Shown here in pieces: positions 58,682-64,000 of a stretch of 64,000 bases of DNA. The position numbers and the translations under genes were made by a program. The notes under the pieces are model-generated. The model did no database searches, was not told the DNA's origin, and saw nothing but the letters and a program-made list of their open reading frames with translations. How positions within the stretch are numbered: the stretch's first letter is position 1; the number at the start of each line of letters is the position of its first letter. The DNA lies in assembly GCA_025331125.1 (NCBI GenBank), contig JAOALB010000166.1:48696-112695 (forward strand), written 5' to 3'. The stretch is from Mycogone perniciosa (Eukaryota > Ascomycota > Sordariomycetes > Hypocreales > Hypocreaceae).

Positions 58682-61600
58682 GTTTATACTGTCCCTTAAC
58701 TTGGCTGCGCTGTCGCGAGGCATATACCTAACCAATTATAAACTTCCTTGAATTCCCCCTTTATTCCTAAACCTATAATAACGCCTTTATAGCCTAGCCC
58801 TCGCCCTTTAAACCCTATACCTGTAGAAAACTAATTATAAGCGAGATAAATATAGATGCCCTGAACCTTGCCCTGTAACCTAACCTGGCCTAATAGACTA
58901 TAGTCCTCGCTATAGAGCTGGCGCCTTTCCCTTTTCTCTTTAAAACCCTATAAAAATCTAGCGTTAATAGCGACTATATATATTTAATAAACACAATTAT
59001 TAGGGACAATAACTTTTATTACTAGTTCTGTCTCTTTAATTAAATAATAGATAAAGGCCTAGCTTAATAGGAAAAATAAAAGTAAACCTTTAAGTAGGAA
59101 ATCTTAGAATAGGCAGCTGAAAACTAAAACCTTAAAGTATAAATTAAAGCTTAAGTTAAAGCCTTAAATACAGCTTTACTGCTAAACCTTAAAAATAATA
59201 ACCTATTTAGCCGCTGCTAAATTAAAGACTTTAAGTAATTTAATAGCAAGCAGAAAGATATTACTAAACGTTAATAAAAATATATTAACTAGCGCTCCCA
59301 GATTAATATTACCTTTATAAGTAATTAATTAATTTTCTTAACTAAACTTAAAAAGATCTTATATATTATAAGCCTTTTAAAGGGAGATATATATTAACTG
59401 TAATAAAGAAACTTTAATACTATTATTAAGAATTTTAATAACCCTGCCTAGTAGTATTAAAAGATTAATGCAATACTCTTTACCGATTTTAATAAGCAAT
59501 ATAAAACAATTAACCTATTTTAAAAAGTATTACAGTCTTTTAATAACCTATATATATTAAATAAGCCTTTTTAGAATTTTATAGTAAAGTTGTCTGCACT
59601 AGGCAGTAAATATAGTAAAACTGTTAAGTAGATAGTAGAGGCTTTAAAGATAAAGGTCTTTTAGGAATTTGCTAATACTATAAAGACTTAAGTAATTAAG
59701 CTAAATAAGTTTAACTTTACCAAATAGTGCTAACTCTACTAAACTATTTATAATAGGCTTTAAGAAGGCGCCTATTATAATGCCCTCTGCGCCGCCTAAA
59801 TAGGCTAGTGTTAATAAAGCTATTAATAATAGCAGTAATATTATTAACACTAGCAGAATAACTAAGTAAATAACTAAGCGAATAACTAAACCGCCGCCCT
59901 AGCGCCAACTAGTGACCTAATACAGCTAGATATTATATATACTATATTACCTTGCCTTTAAGTCTCTTGCAAGGAATATATCGCTAAAAGACTATACTTT
60001 TACTGCAAAAAAGCAGGTTACAGCTTTAATAAATGCAATAAAAAGAAGTAGGCCAATATACGCTAAGGAAATCTATACTAGGCATAAAACTAAAATCACT
60101 AAATCTAGCTATATTAACTATACCTTAATTTAGCAGTACTTTAAAGCTAGCAGTAAAATAGCCTAGTAAAGTATAATAACTAAACCCTAATAGTATATTA
60201 ATATTACCTGCAACGCTTAGTTAACCTATAAATCCAGGCTTTAAATAATATACCCTCCTTAAATATTAATAAAAATAATAATAATAGCGCTGCTTTATTA
60301 ACTTTTAATTTACCTTAGTTTAGCTAGCTATACCTATTAAAAACTTAAACTTAACTTATAAACTAAGGAAAAGATTAACCTTTACTGAAAGTTATAAGTA
60401 AAGGTTAACTGTAAATAGTATTATTATTTTAAAATAGATTTACTGCTGCCTTTTTAATTAAAAGCCCTTTAAACTTAAATTAATAGATTATAAATCCCTT
60501 TTAGTATAAACTATACTATCTTTCGCGTATAATATTTATATTAATATAAAAGCTTTAATAAATAGCGGCTATATACTTTAAGCTTTTACTAGCTGCGCCT
60601 TTATTAAGCAATTTAGCATTATTACCTAATAATTATTATTTATTAAAAACCTCCTTTTTGCCGATAAAAGTATAGCTAATAAAATTTTAAACTTTTTTAT
60701 TATATAAACTATAATTGGCCCCTATAAAGAACTTTACCTCTTTTTTATTATAAGTATCCCTAATAATATATTTATTATCTTTAGCCTTTTATAATTAAGA
60801 AAATATAACTTTAATATTAACTAGGAAGAATTAACTATTACTTTTAGATTTTATTACTGTTATAACTATTACCTTTTAAAGAATATAGCTAGCTTTATAT
60901 AAGTCTTAATAGCAGTTAAAATAAAAAACAACTTTGCTAAAGCCGATATAAAGAATATATATTACTGGCAATTAATAGTTAAAGACGCCTTAAATAAAGC
61001 AAAGCCTAACTTAATTAAACAAAAAACTATACTATATTAATAACTATTAATTAAAAATACCTAGGAAAAGGAAGACTGCAACTTAATTAAAAAGGGAGCT
61101 TATAAACTGCATATTCTATAAACCTTAATATTAAACTAAGATTACTATATAACCTGCAGGTATAGCAGAATTAATAATAAGGAAATATAGGTATAGATAA
61201 TCTTAAACTAAATATATATAAAGCCGCTGCCTGCCTTTATAATCTGCAGTTAATAATAAAAAGGAAAACCTTTATTAAAGCTACTACTATTACCTTTTAG
61301 TATACTACTTCTGCAAAACTAAACTAAACCTTAAAATTAAAAAGTATATTTAAATATAGCAGATATATAGATAATAGCAGCTATAAACTTTATTACTTTT
61401 TATTATTAACTATATATCTATATAATAAAAGTAATTTAGGAAAAGATTAATTAAGTTATTAAAATTAGGGAATTAGCGCCTACTAGCCTATTAAAGCTTT
61501 TAGATAAGTTTTTCCGATAAATATTTATAGGATAGGGAGACTATATTAAAGTAAAAATAATATTACTAAAAGAAATATATAACTTTATTAATAAATATTA

Positions 61601-64000
61601 TTCCCTAATATAATTAAAAAAGATTATAGCTGCTAATATAAAGAAATTTATAGTAGGAAAACCTAAGTTTAGTAAGCTAGATATCTTAAAGAAACTGCTA
61701 TCCTGGCTATATAACCTATATAATACTTTCCTGCCGAAGACAGTAAATAAGCTTCCCCTATAATAGGCCTAGGATTATAAAATTAAAATATTGCTGGGAA
61801 AAGACCCTTTATATTAAAAGAATAGGCTATTTTTATTTAATAAACTGCAGGTAATAAGAAAATAGTTAAATAATAATTTAATAAAAGGATTTATCCGCGA
61901 ATTGCAAGTATAATATACTACTCCCCTCCTTTTAGCTGTAAAATTAAAAGGCGGCGTCTATATTTATTAAAACTATTAAAGGTTAGATAATATTACTATT
62001 AAAAATTAATACCTATTGCTATTAATCCGGGAAACCCTTAACGCTTTAAGCTATATAAAGGTATATATAAAACTCGATATTATCGCTGCATTTAATAACC
62101 TTTATATTGCTAAAGGAGATATATAGAAAACAGCGTTTATTATAAGGTTTAGCCTCTTCAAGATATTAGTTATACCTTTCAGCCTCTATAATGCGCCTAC
62201 TATCTTCTAATACTATATTAACTATACTCTTTATAACCTCTTTAACTGCACTTATACAGTATACTTTAATAATATCTTTATATACTTTTTAAGCTAAAAG
62301 GAATACTGAAAATATATTTATAAAGTGGTAGCCTGCCTTTAAAACGCTGGCCTCTAGATTAATATTATTAAATATAAGTTTAAAATAATAAAAATAAAAT
62401 ACTTTAGCTTATTTATTACCTTAAAGGGATTAAAGATAAATCCTGAAAAGGTTAAAGCTATACTAAACTAATAATTACTTAAAGGAGTAAAAGACTTATA
62501 AAAGTTCCTTAGCTTTATAAACTTTTATTACTGTTTTATTTAAAGATACTTTAAAATAGCTGCACTATTAAATAAGCTTTTAAAGAAAGATTAACTATAT
62601 ATTTAAAGAGAAATAGCAGGAAGCCTTTAACTTAATTAAATGCACTTTTAAATTAGCCTTAATCCTAGCCCTCTTTAACTATAATAAATAAACAGTCTTT
62701 AAAATAAATGCCTTTGACTAGGCATTAGGCGGTATCTTATTGCAATATAATAAAGAAGGTATTTTACGCCCTATCGCATTCTTTTCTATAAAGTATAACG
62801 CTTAAAAATACAACTATAAGATCTATAATAAAGAACTCCTAGCTATTATTAAAGTAATAGAAAAGTAGCGCCTAGAATTATAAAGCTTATAAGAATTTAA
62901 TGTTATTATAGACTATAAAAACCTTAAATATTTTACCTTAATTAAAGCTTTAAATTAGCGATAAGTTTAATAGTCTATATTCCTTTTTAGCTTTAACTTC
63001 TATATTATTTATTAACCTGGCTTTAAGGCTGTAAAGTTTAATGCTTTAAGTAGAAAAGTAGAAGATAGGCCTGTAAAATTAGATCCCTTTAATAACTGAA
63101 TTAAAAACAGGCAATATACTATCTTCCCGCAGAGTTCTTTTAGCCTTAAAGCTTAAGCAATGTTTTAAGAAGAAATCTTATTAGATATAGAAATATCTAT
63201 AAGGGCTGCCCCTGTGGCTATAATGATACCTGCAGAAAACAGACTAATTGATAACCTGATCGCAGCAGTATATAAATGAAATACTATAGCGAGAGAAATA
63301 GTAACTGCGCTCCAAGACCTTAATATCCGCCGATGGCCAAAGCAGCTCTACAGGGAACTCTAGATCGCAATAAACGACTGCCGAGTAATAAGTGGCAGAA
63401 TCTATTATTGAGAGCGGCTCTTTATTCCCCCTAATAATAAGCTTTATATATAAATCCTGTTTAGAAACCACTTTAGCGGCCCAGCTAAATACCTGGGCAG
63501 GTTTAAAACCCTAGACTTTATTAGCTGAATATACTAGTGGCTATAAATCTTAAAAGATATTAAAGCATTTATATAAGCCTATAAACTATATATTAAAATA
63601 AAGGCTTTATAATCCTTACTATAAAGTTTCCTTTAATTACTGTTAGTTTTATTCTATATATAGTTAAATATCTTTATTGACTATATTATACTGCTGCCTA
63701 AATCCTGCTGCTATAATATTACTTATAAGTATTTATTGGTAATAGTTTACTGCTTTATTAAAATGTATTACTTTATACCTATTACTTTACTATTAATAAA
63801 AAAGCTAGCCAATATATTTATTAATAGGATTTACTGCCTTTATAATATACCTAATAATATTATATTAAACTGCAGTATATAATTTATATTAAAATTCTAG
63901 GAATAACTTTTAAAGCATTTAAGAGTTATATTAAAATAGTTATTAGCCTTTTACTTTAAAACTAATAGCTAAATTAAAAGAATTAATATAAGTATAAAAT
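58510..64000 (+). mobile_element. Element G: Ty3/gypsy retrotransposon, plus strand, truncated by the window edge
   Basis: After the LTR, plus-strand traces appear in gypsy order. Gag spans about 58,985-60,280 with a zinc knuckle YFYCKKAGYSFNKC at about 59,997-60,040. The protease is near 60,548-60,620 (ALINSGY for the D-S/T-G site). RT spans about 61,700-62,560 (VYIKLDIIAAFNNLYIAKGD at about 62,050-62,115, VYFNNIFIYF at about 62,260-62,292), followed by FLSFINFYYCFI. RNase H is at about 62,690-63,060 (ALGGILLQYNKEG, NALSRKVEDRP). The integrase zinc-binding region is at about 63,290-63,530 (FIPPNNKLYIQILFRNHFSG). In-frame TAA/TAG at Gln/Trp positions show RIP, although the 63,180-63,480 part is long and open. 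The 3' end lies outside the window. Confidence 0.88.

Larger units (their letters stand above)
12574..64000. other. RIP-mutated, A+T-rich nested-transposon tract
   Basis: From about 12.57 kb to the right edge the sequence becomes extremely A+T-rich: in the 60 bases 15,301-15,360, for example, only four are G or C. Translations that recognisably belong to retrotransposon proteins are broken every few codons by TAA/TAG where Gln or Trp codons are expected, and CpG is rare. This is the signature of RIP, which converts C to T on both strands of repeats. Islands with normal composition are late insertions or special segments (12,952-13,359; 24,152-24,528; 50,995-51,439; 55,690-56,030; 58,510-58,960). 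No host gene is supported in the tract; individual elements are listed separately. Confidence 0.93.

Noticed and set aside
63244..63471. 75-codon minus-strand frame near the right end
   Set aside because: Antisense to the integrase region of gypsy element G, whose plus-strand reading has family motifs.
12574..64000. Mitochondrial DNA as explanation for the high A+T content
   Set aside because: Recognisable copia, gypsy and LINE proteins with stops at Gln/Trp codons, TSD-flanked LTRs and direct continuity with nuclear genes point to RIPed nuclear DNA.

Overview
The window looks like nuclear DNA of a filamentous ascomycete (Pezizomycotina). The support is intron-bearing genes with short introns (50-80 bp, GTAAGT/GTATGT/GTGAGG donors, CTAAC/CTGAC-like branch sites), fungal-type proteins, and a very large A+T-rich tract of retrotransposon wrecks carrying the C-to-T/G-to-A signature of repeat-induced point mutation (RIP). 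The short palindromic word TACGGAGTA/TACTCCGTA scattered in the gene-side spacers would fit a Hypocreales-like fungus, but that placement is only inference.

Region 1 (1 to about 12,570) is ordinary base-balanced DNA with five confident genes: a copper/TPQ amine oxidase (+, three exons), a quinolinate phosphoribosyltransferase of de novo NAD synthesis (-, two exons), a Golgi-type GT8 glycosyltransferase resembling fungal Gnt1 (-, three exons), a TPR protein (+, one exon) and an FAD-dependent monooxygenase (-, one exon). They do not form an obvious cluster; they are individual housekeeping or catabolic genes. Between 10.2 and 12.57 kb only weak open frames remain, some perhaps exons or transposon fragments.

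Region 2 (about 12,570 to 64,000) is extremely A+T-rich and contains no intact gene. It can be read as nested transposons. By aligning copies inside the window to each other I reconstruct this stack: a gypsy element (H, ends in its RT at 18,284) is split by LTR element B copy i (- strand, from 18,286). B copy i is split by (a) a 580-bp solo LTR of copia family A (TSD ATATA), itself split by a Tad1/I-like LINE (E, 20,547-26,564, 14-bp TSD), itself split inside its YADD box by an unrelated solo LTR (24,152-24,528, TSD ATTCA); and by (b) a copia element A (+, from 27,276), split by B copy ii (29,821-48,555), which holds gypsy element D (34,598-41,197, - strand, TSD AATAC) and a further gypsy fragment C (about 41.4-47.3 kb). 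Element A is also split at 49,594 by a second copia A' (- strand), which contains a 445-bp TRIM (50,995-51,439, 76-bp LTRs, TSD ATAGA). Further right come a curious G+C-rich AT-hook/Ala-Pro ORF island (55,675-56,028), another copia RT (F, - strand) and a gypsy element (G, + strand) that starts at 58,510 and runs off the window.

The right-hand 51 kb therefore records at least five layers of successive insertions, with RIP acting throughout. A few late, little-mutated insertions (two solo LTRs, the TRIM, the 5' LTR of G) stand out as islands of normal base composition. The tract would be expected to behave as constitutive heterochromatin (pericentromeric, subtelomeric or an interstitial AT block), but no telomere repeat or other decisive marker is visible.
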